NCBI GenBank assembly: GCA_947846985.1
Contig: CANTUZ010000004.1
Location: 8,112,927-8,176,926 of the forward strand
DNA: 64,000 bases
Reading direction: 5' to 3'
DNA from: Fratercula arctica
Taxonomy: Eukaryota > Chordata > Aves > Charadriiformes > Alcidae
A program made the position numbers and the translations under genes. Shown in pieces: positions 1-10,647 of this stretch (position 1 is its first letter; every line of letters begins with the position of its first letter). Below the pieces are notes generated by a model. That model saw only the letters and a program-made list of their open reading frames with translations. It ran no database searches and was not told where the DNA came from.

Positions 1-533
1 GAGCAGCACGCAATTAGCGCACGTGAAATCAAGATCAGTCCTTAATACGGGACAGAGCTGAAGGATTCATGGACTCACAAGAAACAGCTCGCAAAGGAAG
101 GGGGGGAAAAAAGTCAATAATGGCTACAGGATCCCAAAATAAACCCCACACCTTTGGTGGTCACCAGTGCTGCGCTTAAGCTGTCATCTGTTGAATCTGG
201 CAGTCCGCACGTCATTCAACAGATAAATGCCTTTACCAGAACCCTCACGGACAACGAGAATATACAGCGCACACATTTAAACCAGACTGCTAGGGCTGGG
301 GGAACTCCGTTGGTGGTCACAGACACCAAAGAGCCAGGTATAGGAAAGTCTGAGTAAAGCAGACAGACGCTCAGAGGACAAAAAATAATGGGAAGCGAAC
401 CTTTTTTTTCCCCCTTCTTATCCAACATTTCGGTAATCCAGGCTGATTGCACGGTAACGTAGCCGCTCATAAATTTAAGAATACACACAGATTACGTTTG
501 TGTGGCGAAACTGGAAGTGGTCTTTCCTTTCAG

Positions 534-902
534 GTGGCCACAGAGCCATGCAATTTGCTTTGGGAAAGCGGGACATATTTTATCTGCTCTCATCCCAGTT
601 GCTCTAAGGAACCACAAATGGCTAGAGGTTCTGCCTACTCTGCAACCGATTAAACATGCCACAGCAAAGTGTTTTCAACTGCATGCCATGTGGTGCGTCT
701 CAGCAAAGCAAGAAACGGTGGGATTTTTTTTTGCAGATTATTACACGGGCTCGGAAATCCTGAGCCTGTGCAAACATTCAAAAATACTCAAAATATTTGA
801 ACTGGAAAACACACTCGTTTGCTGTAATGCCTGTGGATTTCTTAAAAAAATACAGGATCTTCTTTTCCAGTCATCCTCTCAAATGTGAAGTGGGATAATA
901 AA
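534..902 (+). other. Candidate terminal exon (unverified)
   Basis: The tract GTCTTTCCTTTCAG ends at 533 and resembles a 3' splice site. An open frame passes through this junction and stops at 886-888, and AATAAA lies at 897-902, only nine bases after the stop. That is the arrangement of a last exon with a very short 3' untranslated end. The encoded stretch of roughly 118 residues is rich in Leu, Ala, Phe and Cys and shows no motif I recognise. The frame could equally be chance: frames of this length are expected a few times in 64 kb of such base composition. Confidence 0.1.
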
Positions 903-2200
903 GAAGAATCCTAAACAATTTTATTATAGCATGTTTTCATAGGCTATTTACAGCCACTTCAGTTTATTCATTTATGTACATTTTGTCTCAGTTTTCAAAC
1001 AAAACCAAACCTTTCCTGGGGGTAGTTTCATCCAAGTTTTGTCTTCTGCTGCATTGTTCTTCAACGTACTCCACGGAAACAGGCGTACGGCTGGAATATC
1101 CCCCCTTCACATCAGCGCTGGTATGAAGTTTCAAGGGCCAGCAATTATGCCTGGGGATTTTAAAGGATATTTCTGGGGCACTGCAGCCCCTGACACTCCA
1201 GCAGGAAGGCTAAATTTTGGAACAAACCGACCGAGTGTGTTATTTTTTGAAGACGCTTCTGTGTGACACAGTGCAGCTTGAACACTCCCCTGTGCATTTG
1301 CTGCCACCGCTGCGCTAATGCTCTTTGACTATATTATCCAAATTTAGTACTTAAGTCTCACTTTTCTCCTTTCCCTCTCAACAGGCTATGACTAGGATTA
1401 GCATTTTCTGTGTTATCTGCTGTTTACATGTGTAAAGGGACAAGAAAACTAATATTCCTATAGCCAAGGGCAGAGAATCCTCCACTGACTATTCACTTTT
1501 CGCAAGGTATTTTCCATCGTATAATGTAGAAGCAAAGTTATTAAAATGTTACTACAGAATTTTCCAGTTCCTTTTGTTTATTCCTAATCTACATCCTCCG
1601 GGCCTCCTGCGCTTTTGGGTGAGCAGTCGGTTTGTAGTCCAACACATGAATTATCTTCACATGCCAAAGAAAGCTTAGGAATTGCCCAGTCTATTTCAAA
1701 ACCTAGAAAAAGCAGGAGGTTGTATCTGGCAGCAGCAATACGCATTAAACATTCTCAAAGAAAGCTTTGTTATTAAGGAGAGGTAACCCGTTTGGATCAA
1801 GCGGGACCAACATAAATCTTCATTCGGGGCTTAAAACATACCGGGAACTATTCTGAAATTAAATAATCTTTTTTTCTTTCTTCTTTTTCTTTCCCCCATG
1901 AACACTTTTTTCCGTATCTCCTAGGCTTCTGCACTTCTAGATTTTAGCCTCTAATGAAATAAAAAACCTCTCCGATTATCCTTTGGACTATATATATTGA
2001 ATAAAGCAGAATCAAATGAAACCCCATTTTAGTTATGCGTGAGATTGTTCCTAAAAACACTGCACACTTCCAGGGTTACTTTGGGTTGACTCCCCTGAAG
2101 CGGACAACCTCTATGCCTCCCGCAGGCAAAGGCAGTGGAGCAATTTCTGTTCTCCCTGCGCCGATTTACAGTACTTTCAAGATTAGTTCTTGAATCTAAT

Positions 2201-2226
2201 TTTCAAGAACTTGTAAGTTCTTGAAA
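2201..2226. repeat. Perfect inverted repeat, 12-bp arms, 2-nt spacer
   Basis: Left arm TTTCAAGAACTT (2201-2212), spacer GT, right arm AAGTTCTTGAAA (2215-2226). Part of the motif is repeated just upstream (TTTCAAGATTAG and GTTCTTGAATC, 2176-2195), so the stretch is a cluster of TTCAAGA/TCTTGAA words in both orientations. TTCnnGAA pairs resemble half of a heat-shock element, but the strict alternating three-unit pattern is not complete. A cruciform or stable RNA hairpin is possible. Confidence 0.9.
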
Positions 2227-2250
2227 GAGAACTTTTTTTCTCTTATAAAA

Positions 2251-2272
2251 CTGAGAAATTAGCATTTCTCAG
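2251..2272. repeat. Perfect inverted repeat, 9-bp arms
   Basis: Left arm CTGAGAAAT (2251-2259), loop TAGC, right arm ATTTCTCAG (2264-2272). It lies 24 bases after the 2201-2226 inverted repeat, making two hairpin-forming units side by side separated by a pyrimidine-rich stretch. No function is assigned. Confidence 0.85.
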
Positions 2273-2861
2273 ATCGCTTGCATACAGAACTGAGCCCTCA
2301 AGTCACCTTCCCCCTGTCAAACGGCACGCAGACGATTACAAACCATAACAATGAGTCAGACCAGACCTGACTGGACCTTCTTGGAGACACGTAAAGAATT
2401 CATGTAATCATTCCCCTTGTTTTTCCACTTCTGTTTACATCCATTCTTTCCTCTCCTTGCCATACAGGAGGTTTGGATGCTGTTTTGGAAAGCTTAGCCC
2501 TGCTATGTATTGTTGAAAACTCTCTGGCTAGTTTTGCGAGGAGCTGCCCATCACGGAGTGTTCCTCCCGGGGAGAAGTGGTGCAATGCTTTCAAAGACAG
2601 CTCTTGCTCCCAGAGGAGAAGATATAAACAATCCAAATGAACGTGTCAGGGAGCTGCCAATTCTTGTGATCCAACCTAGAGTCCCCCGCTATTCTGCTGG
2701 TGGTGCTAAGGTCCGTCTCTTAGAATTGTATATGACGTGGGAAACTTAGTTTTCATTTATTTATAAATAATTCACTTCTAACCCTTGAGAACGTAGAGGA
2801 AAAAAAAATTAAAACAAGGACTAGAATAGCGCAGCAAAGGAGCAAGCAAATTCACCACCCA

Positions 2862-2862
<1 letters not shown>

Positions 2863-2897
<35 letters not shown>
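2863..2897. repeat. Poly-C homopolymer, 35 bases
   Basis: An uninterrupted run of 35 cytosines, preceded by a short C-rich lead-in (CACCACCCAT). Long C or G runs are much rarer than A or T runs in vertebrate DNA. The minus strand could form G-quadruplexes and the plus strand an i-motif. The exact length is unreliable because sequencing and assembly often miscount such runs. Within 130 bases downstream lies a small CpG-rich patch. Confidence 0.97.
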
Positions 2898-2899
<2 letters not shown>

Positions 2900-2995
2900 A
2901 ATTCTTAACAGTTGCATGATTTTTGAACAGTGTAACTTATTAAGGAGTTTCTGACTCACGATCTTGAACTACTTAGTGGTGGCAACGTGCATGAG

Positions 2996-3130
2996 ACATC
3001 GATTCCCCCAGATAAAGCAAGCGCCCTGCGTGCGCTCAGCCAGGCTCGTCGGGGAGAGCAAGACGCCCTCCCGCAGCCCCGCGCTGGGGAGGGAATTGCA
3101 GCTGGCTCGTGCTCCTCATGCCACACGGCT
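2996..3130. promoter_or_regulatory. Small CpG-rich patch
   Basis: By eye about 12 CpG dinucleotides fall in roughly 135 bases of GC-rich sequence, against a surrounding background that is AT-rich and CpG-poor. It is too short for the usual CpG-island threshold. It lies just after the 35-base poly-C run and about 150 bases before a strong plus-strand acceptor-like tract ending at 3280. It could mark a weak promoter or a local GC-biased conversion patch. No TATA box or clear donor site was seen inside it. Confidence 0.35.
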
Positions 3131-3280
3131 GACGAACCTACCCCTGCAGATGATGCTTCAACAGAGGGAAGCTCTGCTTAGGGAGGCAGCGTTTGGATTA
3201 TTTTATTTTGTGTTTTATTTGTTTGTTTTGTTTTATTTTATTTTTTTTTAAAATTTATTTTTTATTTCGTTTTGTTTCAG

Positions 3281-3690
3281 GGGCAGACTCTGAACAGCAG
3301 CAGTGCCAAAAACAGGGGAAAAAAACTTTTAAAAAATCCTTTGTCTCTTCCGTCTGTGTCAGTTTGGTCCAATGAATGCCAATACTCCTCTGGGGAAGCC
3401 CTTAGATTGTGGCAGCACAACCACGATACCAGCGACAAGCCATAGACAGCGAATAACAAATTTTCCTGCCCAAAGGGCCAATCCTGAAAATATTTTGGGT
3501 GGTGATCCGCTGGTTTGCTCCTGCATGGAGAGGAAGGATGAGGTAGGGAAGAGAAGCATGAATTTGGAGATGATGCCTCACATCTGCCTAAGAATCCGGA
3601 ATCTATGGAATATTTGGAACTTGTGTGTTCGCAAGGCCCTGGAACGTGGTTAAAACAATATGCAAATTAAAAAATAAAAATCCTGCTGAA
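3281..3690 (+). other. Candidate terminal exon with 93-residue open frame (unverified)
   Basis: A long T-rich tract (about 3196-3280) ends in CGTTTTGTTTCAG at 3280, an almost ideal 3' splice site. ATG at 3372 opens a frame of 93 residues ending in TAA at 3651-3653, and AATAAA lies at 3673-3678. The product would be hydrophilic, with scattered Arg, Lys and Asn and two Cys-containing patches, no membrane segment and no recognised domain. The CpG-rich patch at 2996-3130 upstream could be a promoter of the same transcript, but I found no convincing donor there. It may be a non-coding RNA end or nothing at all. Confidence 0.15.
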
Positions 3691-3869
3691 GCGTTTGACT
3701 GAATGTGCCTTCACTGAGCTGAGGCCAGCGGGGAATTTCCTTAACCCCTAGAATGAAGTGAGGTCTCTCATGCAGATAGCCCACAGCGGAGCAACAATGT
3801 TACATGGATTTTATGAGTTTCAATAACTCTACTTTAATCAGAGAATTAGAAGCAACCAAGAAACCCCTC

Positions 3870-3985
3870 TAAGGCCCGATTTGCTACTCTATTAAACCGG
3901 TATAGCACTAGAGTAATATCATGGTTTTCGATGGAGTTATGCTGGCATAAAATTGATGTCAGAGGCGGGCGAATCAAGCCCCAAG
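3870..3985. repeat. Possible old interspersed-repeat remnant
   Basis: The words TCGATGGAGTTATGCTGGCA and the later GAATCAAGCCCC resemble phrases of the type TTCAATGGAGTTATGCTGAT followed by TCTGGCCC that recur in sauropsid genomes. I recall this pattern as a decayed interspersed repeat but cannot name the family. Weaker look-alikes occur at 19811-19850 and 37597-37632. Unverified. Confidence 0.2.
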
Positions 3986-5875
3986 AGGGCTGTGAATTGT
4001 TTTCTCTCTATCTGACATTTTAACGCTCAAGTGAAAAAACATGGTGGAGTTGGGAATGAATCCCAAATGCAGTCAACCTGAAAGGCTTGATAGAGAAGGA
4101 TGTGGTTTTAGTGCTAGTTTAATCATTCAAATACACAGAGTGTAAGTCGTCTTAACAGAAAGCACCACCTAAAACACCTGGCTGTCACAGCTCTTAATAA
4201 ATTAGCAACTTGCATTTATGCACCAACGTAAGTAAAACTTTGTAGGGTATTACAATGGACAAATGCAAATATTTGGATAAGATTTACTGATTATTATTTC
4301 TTTTTTTTTCTTTTTTTGAACACGAAACTAAAATATTTACCCTCTAGTATTAGGAATAATTTTGTAAACTGTAATGTAAGCAAAGGATTTAGTGGTGCTT
4401 TTTCTGTTCTCTTTCTACAAGAAAATAATTGCATTAAATTGAAAAATGCTGGGCTAAATAAAAACAAAAAGAAAGAACACACTTTACTGTGCAACAAGAT
4501 TTTAACTTGAGTGAGCCAGTTCAGTTTTGCACCATTTGAAAAATCCCAGTATTGTAATGTTTACTAACTATTCGCAAAATTACATGAAATTGCTTAAAAA
4601 TGGAAATCTGCTAAATAAGCAGAAAGAAAACATCTGTAAGTAATATAACATCTGAACATAAAAATATTAACCAGGAGACAAACGTTGCCAAACATATACA
4701 TAATTACTGTAGTTCGTTAGACCCAAGTCTGATTAATTCAGTTAAACCTGCAAATACATTTGAGATTCAATCCACTCTCGCACCACCTTTACATCAAGGG
4801 AATCCTATTAACAGGAGGTCGGTGGAGACCTTCCGTTGGTGTATGAGAAAGGGGAAATCAGGCGCTCGGCTTATAGTTTGCCAGGAGAGACATAACCACT
4901 TATTATTTCAGCGTCTTAAGTAGAAAGAATACAAAAAACCCCAAAGTGCAATTTTTACCGCCAGGAATTGTACAACTCAAGCATGCAAAATGAAGAAAAT
5001 GTGGTATTTTAGTGCCAAAGTAAGTTCACTTAAAATTTCTGAAAAACTACGGTTTGCCAACTCAATGTCTGCTGCATACAACCAGGCAGTAATGAGGGAT
5101 GAACATGGGAAGGTAAATGGCCAGCTTCCTGTACAAATACTTGACTTCATCTTAAATATTCAGCCAAAATCCCCTTACAACCTTAATTCAAAACTGAATC
5201 TATTACTTTTTTGCCCCATGTTTACACGGGGCTTTAGCATTTGTACAGCAGTTGGCATTACAGAAGGAGTTCAAGACAGAACTGATCCTCAGTGAGCTTC
5301 AACACGTCTTAGGGAAGTCCAAAATGGTAGGACTCTTACATGCCTTTTCTGCTCCATACCACTGTCAGAACAGCTCAAACTCCTCTATATAATTTAGGTT
5401 TGGGTACTTACTTAGAGCCACATTCATCTACCAGCATACACTTCACAGGACATTTTTCTTAGAGTAGTCCAAAGGCCATCTGAGGTCCCAAACACCTTGT
5501 ACGTGACACACAAAGGATGTTCTGTTCCGTATTACGTTTACTGAACCATACAGACAGTGGCACATCACCGACAAATCGTGGTGCTTTGTCCCCAGCTCAA
5601 AGTCTCACATATTAAATAGCTGTCCGGGAAGAAAACTTAGGATCAGCTGCCAATCACTTAGGTTTGGCCTCAGCTGTTTGTGTTTTTCACAGTAATTCCT
5701 CTAAGCTGCAAGTCTTCCACTAAATTGCCGTTGTACATACATCAGTAAGAAGAGAGATCAGCCAAGCAGGATTAAAAAGAAAAGCTCGGATCTCAGGCTT
5801 GTTAATCCAAATATTTCCATGGCACTCTCTCCCTCACCCCCTTGTTCTTTGCCTCTGCTGCCTCCCACCCCACAG

Positions 5876-6109
5876 CACATACCAGCCATGGAGAATCTGG
5901 TTCCTAGTCTAGAGCAGACCTCTGAGGGTCAGGAGAGACCTGTTCACCTCAGGAAGAAAATTAAATCCAATCGGTTTGAACTACACGGCACACTTCCAAG
6001 AGGCAATTCAGGCTCACGTAACAGACCACCTCACCGGCACACAATGTTCAGCAGTTTGCAGGATGTTGCCACCAGGAGATTCCGTCAGATGATTACCTAT
6101 CCCTGCTAA
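5876..6109 (+). other. Candidate exon with 73-residue open frame (unverified)
   Basis: A 55-base pyrimidine-rich stretch (about 5820-5873) ends in CCACCCCACAG at 5875, one of the strongest acceptor-like sites in the window. Twelve bases later, CCAGCCATGG at 5882-5891 gives a near-optimal Kozak start at 5888. The frame runs 73 codons to TAA at 6107-6109. The product is basic and hydrophilic (many Arg, Lys, Ser and Gln), without a signal peptide or membrane segment, and I recognise no family. No convincing donor follows, so it would have to be a last exon. The next AATAAA I noticed is about 680 bases away, which weakens the model. Confidence 0.17.
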
Positions 6110-7083
6110 CCAGCACTGGGAAAAAAAGGCAAAAAACCCAAAAAGTCCCCATGAAATGCCCAGCCAGAAAAGCCACATGCAGAACAAAACAACATAAATT
6201 TACTAGTACTTAATTAGACAGAATAATGGAAAGTGTATAGCATTGGTTGCATGGAGTTGACTCTGGAAATGGGAGAAAAGAAAAAAAGTACCCTACCTTA
6301 AAAATATCACATGATTCACAAAAACAATTTTTGAGGAAATTTTCTGCAGCAATTTTGGCAGCCCATCACTGAGGGAAAATGTGCTGCTTTCTTGCCACGG
6401 GAGAACTAGAAGCAAGCACTTGCAGGCAGGAAAACCGATCGAGGGCAAGACTAAGCTGCAATCTTTTCAAAATTCTAAGGCAAAAGTTACTTAAAGATAA
6501 AGCAGAAAGGTCCAGGCACCAAAGTCACTCTCTATATATTCCTAAACTCTCTTTAGAGCTGGGCAACAAACTTGCTTGAAGAAGTGAAGCAACGTAGGAT
6601 AAGAAATTGCAGAAACAGAATTATGCTTTTACCAAACAGCTCGTGCACTAGCACGTGTCTCTAGGATTTTTTTCTATCGATGTTTTTATGTGCAAGATAT
6701 AGTCCAAAATTACTGGGGAGGGCAGCATTTAAAAGAGAGAGAAAGGAAGGGGAGAAAAATAAAAATCCTACATTACCTAAAAATGTGAATAAACATCAGC
6801 TACTATTCAACATCACGCTGAAACATATTGGGCAACATTTCAGCTATAATACTTCAGCTATGTAGAAAGGAGACTACCGTATCAACGGAAGAGATGTTAA
6901 AATTTTTTATCAACTGTTTCAGAAGCTGCCATGTCTGCCTTCTTACAATGGATATTTAGATTGACTATCAGAACTCTGTAGTTCTTATTAAAAAAAAAAA
7001 AAAAGTCCTTCTTGATTGATAATAAGCTGTAAATTGCATTATCTTACTTTCATCAGCAACGAGAATGAATGAATGTTTCGTTC

Positions 7084-7110
7084 TCTGACAAGTGAAGTTT
7101 ACTTGTCAGA
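7084..7110. repeat. Perfect inverted repeat, 10-bp arms
   Basis: TCTGACAAGT (7084-7093), loop GAAGTTT, ACTTGTCAGA (7101-7110), followed by a partial direct repeat AGTGAAGT. It is a short hairpin, shorter than a typical microRNA precursor stem, so a microRNA call is not justified. Confidence 0.85.
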
Positions 7111-8530
7111 AGTGAAGTGAATTGTACCATTTTCCTGACTGCAATCCTTTTATCTTGTGGAAAAAGGCTTTTACTAACAGCTTCAGTGCCACGGGAAGCG
7201 ATGTCTCATTCTTAATCTAGTCGTTACTGAGTGGATCATTTTCAAAATGTCCACGTTCATTTCCTCGATTTAGTCATTTAGCCCACTGGTAAAATTCATT
7301 ACTTCTCCAATTACACAACTGGGAGCATAATTGTAAAGGAAGTTACATCTGACTTTTTTAGAACATCTTTTACATCCTTTGTTCAGGTGACGTTTCAAAG
7401 AAAGCAGGGGCTCAAAGACATTTGAACTTTCTTTTCCTTAATGACCTGCCAAATTCTACAGCTTTCATTTCTGTTCTCTAAACTTTCTTCAAAAACAGTA
7501 AGATGAACCAACATGTCGTATCTGTGCAGAAGCCTGACCTGTGTAGACAGAATAATGCCAACAGGTTTTGTTAGACCCAATTCACCACCACTAGTGCTTG
7601 AACACAGAAAGCTGTTGGCTGGTGAGAGGAAACCACTCTTTGCCTGCTTTTAGTACCTTGGCGTCCAAAAAGGAAAGAAATGTTCCTTTTACAGCCTTAG
7701 GAGCCATTAAACACATACACCTTGATTAATGTATGTATGCTAAGCGGTTTTGGAACAGATTGAGGAGAAGACCAACTGGTCCTGTCAAGCCAAATACCTA
7801 AATTGGAAACAAAATCTCTTTTAACAATTTCAATCCACAGGTCTTTCATTACAAAAAGATTTTTCAATTTGTTCAAAAAACTCATGTTCAGTCCTCTGGC
7901 AACCATTTCCCACGCTTCAGAAGTGTTTACAGTAAATAAATCATGTGCTGGATTAACAGAAAACCCATGTCAAGTTTTAGCCTGAGTCTTTAAGCTCGAG
8001 AGTTTACAAAGAGATTCAGCTAACTTTTTTTTCTTTTTCTTCGTTGCTACCCAAGACCAATCGAAAGAAACCAAGTCTCCAGCAAAGACAGAAAGGGTAA
8101 TTTCATTTTGTCACATGTTCGGAAAAGACTCTAGTTAAGAATAAGCAGATCACTTAATCGATTACACAGGAGACACAAGACCTCAGGTTTGTTTTTTTTT
8201 ACTTCAAGCTCTAATTCAACAAGGCCTGTTTCTTCGCCTCCTAATTTCAAGTATTCTTGCATATGATTTTCAGTACTATTAATAATATTACTTCAGTAAT
8301 ATGTTGACATTCTTTTCCCACAGCACCATACGATGCACACGCATGATGCTGAACGAAATGTTTTTCTCGGTATCACAACCATCCCTCCCCAAGAGCTTTT
8401 ATACCTTGTCCAATAACAACATGAAGACCTCTCATGATGAATACTTTGATGAGTCCCCTGTGTCTAGAGTTTATTGAGCGTAGTTTAGCTGACTTGGCAG
8501 TAAGTATTCATGAAAGCAATATCCTTATGG

Positions 8531-8555
8531 CACGTGTAATTGTGATAACAATTAC
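8531..8555. promoter_or_regulatory. Candidate regulatory cluster: E-box plus inverted SOX-like words
   Basis: CACGTG (8531-8536) directly abuts a perfect inverted repeat GTAATTGT / ACAATTAC with a GATA spacer (8536-8555). The inverted ATTGT/ACAAT words resemble paired SOX-type sites, the arms contain a TAATTG homeodomain-type core, and the spacer gives a GATA word. Co-occurrence of such words in 25 bases is suggestive of an enhancer core, but conservation was not assessed. Confidence 0.25.
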
Positions 8556-9483
8556 CCCCCGTTACGAATTTCTTGCAATTTAGGAGGATCAGTTGCCTTT
8601 GGAATCTGGCAGCTCTTCATATTGCTGAGCTTTTCAGTTATTGAAGTTGTGCAAGTTTGCCATAGATTCATCACCTGGTCAATGAGAAAATACACCGGAG
8701 ATAGCATAAAATATGTGCTAAGGAAAAATTTTAACTGTGTATTAACTTTACCTGGATCTATTTTGACTTTCAGCCAGTTCTAAAATGTCAAATGTCAAGT
8801 TGTTGAAATTGTCAACATTAGCCTGACTGCTAAATTAAACTTCTATTCCACGCAATAAAATTGAAACACCATTTTTGAAATTCCAAAATAAAGTCTAATA
8901 GATATTATCAAAAGCTAATGAGCAGTAAAGGTGATTTTCTTTCCATCACTGTAAACCCAGATTGAAATTAAATACAGTCTCAATTTTTATTTATTTAATT
9001 TTATATCGTTTTGCACATAAGTAAATTTAGGGGTTTTTTTCTTTTTGCTGCTAGTATGTTTTCACTAATTAGTGTAAAGTTAGTAGCTGCTCTACAAAAG
9101 GTAAATATAATTGCATTTGACATAGAATCCACAATTTTTTGTTTATGTAAAGGCTCTTTCAGTATTGAGGGCTCATTTGTCTCAGATATTACCTTGCTTT
9201 TTGGAATTTTTGAATCTTAAGCATGACATGAAACATCACCAAATACAGTTAACTATTTCTCTAAGCTACTACCTCAAACTCTTCTCTGATTTTCTTAGAT
9301 AGTTATCCTTCTTATGCCCTTCTTTTTTTTATGGCCTATTTAAAATCTTGTGAAAATGAGCCGCTTGCATGTACAAAGAAGTCATACGGTATGCGTTTGA
9401 GGCATATTTATTATATCTAAATTTTTATTCTATGAAAAAGGCAACCGATCATTATGATATGGTTTGGGGATCTGGTAACCTAC

Positions 9484-9617
9484 CAATGACAAATCTGAGT
9501 AAAGACAGAACCGACTGAAGCAGGGTGTACACCGTGTCCCAGCAAATGGCAAGGGTGCCCAGTAGCACATGAGGTTTCTCTGTCTTTTGTTCAATCTGGT
9601 TTTGTAGCGAGGACATT
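9484..9617 (-). other. Candidate internal exon with splice-like ends (unverified)
   Basis: Read on the minus strand, GTTTGTTTTTATCCAG immediately precedes 9617 and fits a 3' splice site, and the sequence after 9484 is GTAGGTTACC, a fair 5' splice site (exon ends CATTG). The enclosed 134 bases are open in one frame, starting with ATG one base after the junction. The frame codes for a polar Gln/Glu/Lys-rich start and then a hydrophobic Leu/Val-rich end that could be a membrane or helical segment. By hand count about 56 percent of third codon positions are G or C, above the local background, which favours coding. I do not recognise the protein. It enters with one leftover base and leaves with one base of a split codon. 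Confidence 0.22.
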
Positions 9618-10584
9618 CTGGATAAAAACAAACTGTCTTTCAACCCCAAGTGCGATTCTGGTTTAGGAGGCTGGAAGCTGGAAAGAACACACCCATTAAT
9701 CACTTGGGAGCAGTAGGAAATGAGACGCACTCGGCTACTACACACAGCATTGTATTTTAATGATCTCCAGCTATTTATTTTAAGACATCATAATCACTAG
9801 CTAGTGGCACATAAACAGTACTAAATCAAAAAAAACCAAAACCCAACCAAACATAGGCATTGGATTTGGGCTAAACCCACCTGTCCGGGAAGGGATGCAA
9901 CTTTCTCTGACCTGCACATCCAAGGAAGAAACTGGTACTTTCAGCTTTGCACATCCAGCCCGACCGGGTTTATGCATCCGCCTCTGACAGACTCGTGGCT
10001 CTTTCAAAGGGTAAGATCAGGGGAGAGGAGTTTGTGCCAGGACGCTGCTGTTCATTCTGCCTTAGAGTAAAACAAAGTTCTGAAAAGAATGGGAGATCAA
10101 CAGTTTCCAGAGGAGTTCTAGGGATTGTGTTATAGCTAAAGTGACCAGGGGATAGGGCAGGAGGGTGCTGTGTGTGACAGCACCAAACCAACAGCTAGCC
10201 AGGAGAGAGGAGCACCTAAAAATTTAGCACTGTGATACTCAGCATTCTGATGGCCAAACCCATGAATTTAGAATCCCTGACTTGATATTATTGTATCCAA
10301 ATCAGTAAACAGGTGGGAAAATCTAAAATGTAGCCTGACTTTACTAATTAGGGCACAATAACAGCAAGCTACGGTACACGTTATCTTTCCCCCGCTGTAG
10401 AAACTCTAATCTTTCTCTGACATGAAGTGCAATGCCAAAGAGGTCAGCACAAACCCTCACCACTTCTGAGCCGTTGGTTATATCTCTACTTGTGTCTGGG
10501 CATCCATGTTAACTTGTTTCCCCATATTTGGTGCACATTTAGAACGGAGACTGTGCAACTTTGAGCAGGAATTCGATATTCATT

Positions 10585-10598
10585 GCAGTAGAGGGCAG
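10585..10598 (+). promoter_or_regulatory. CTCF-binding-site-like word
   Basis: GCAGTAGAGGGCAG matches the vertebrate CTCF core pattern CCASYAGRKGGCRS at 13 of 14 positions, the first base being the mismatch. The flanks (TT before, TA after) are also compatible. CTCF is an architectural zinc-finger protein that anchors chromatin loops and insulators. A 13 of 14 match to a degenerate pattern is good but occurs by chance at some rate, so occupancy is not implied. Confidence 0.4.
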
Positions 10599-10639
10599 TA
10601 GTATTCATTCACGAGCCAGACAGAGCAGTGTACAGTACG

Positions 10640-10647
10640 TATAAATA
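10640..10647 (+). promoter_or_regulatory. TATA-box-like word
   Basis: TATAAATA lies 42 bases downstream of the CTCF-like word, in locally less AT-rich sequence. A pyrimidine-A-rich initiator-like TGTCAGAC follows about 20-30 bases later (10668 onward). No open frame or CpG island follows. It may be a chance TATA or a weak promoter of a non-coding transcript. Confidence 0.2.

Larger units (their letters stand above)
6110..9483. other. Non-coding AT-rich stretch, no gene seen
   Basis: No frame with convincing coding character was seen. Contents are an A15 run (6990-7004), a 10-bp-arm hairpin (7084-7110), an 8-bp-arm inverted repeat ATATTACT/AGTAATAT (8285-8302), and an E-box next to inverted ATTGT/ACAAT words (8531-8555). 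The rest is unique sequence with scattered T-rich tracts. Confidence 0.7.
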
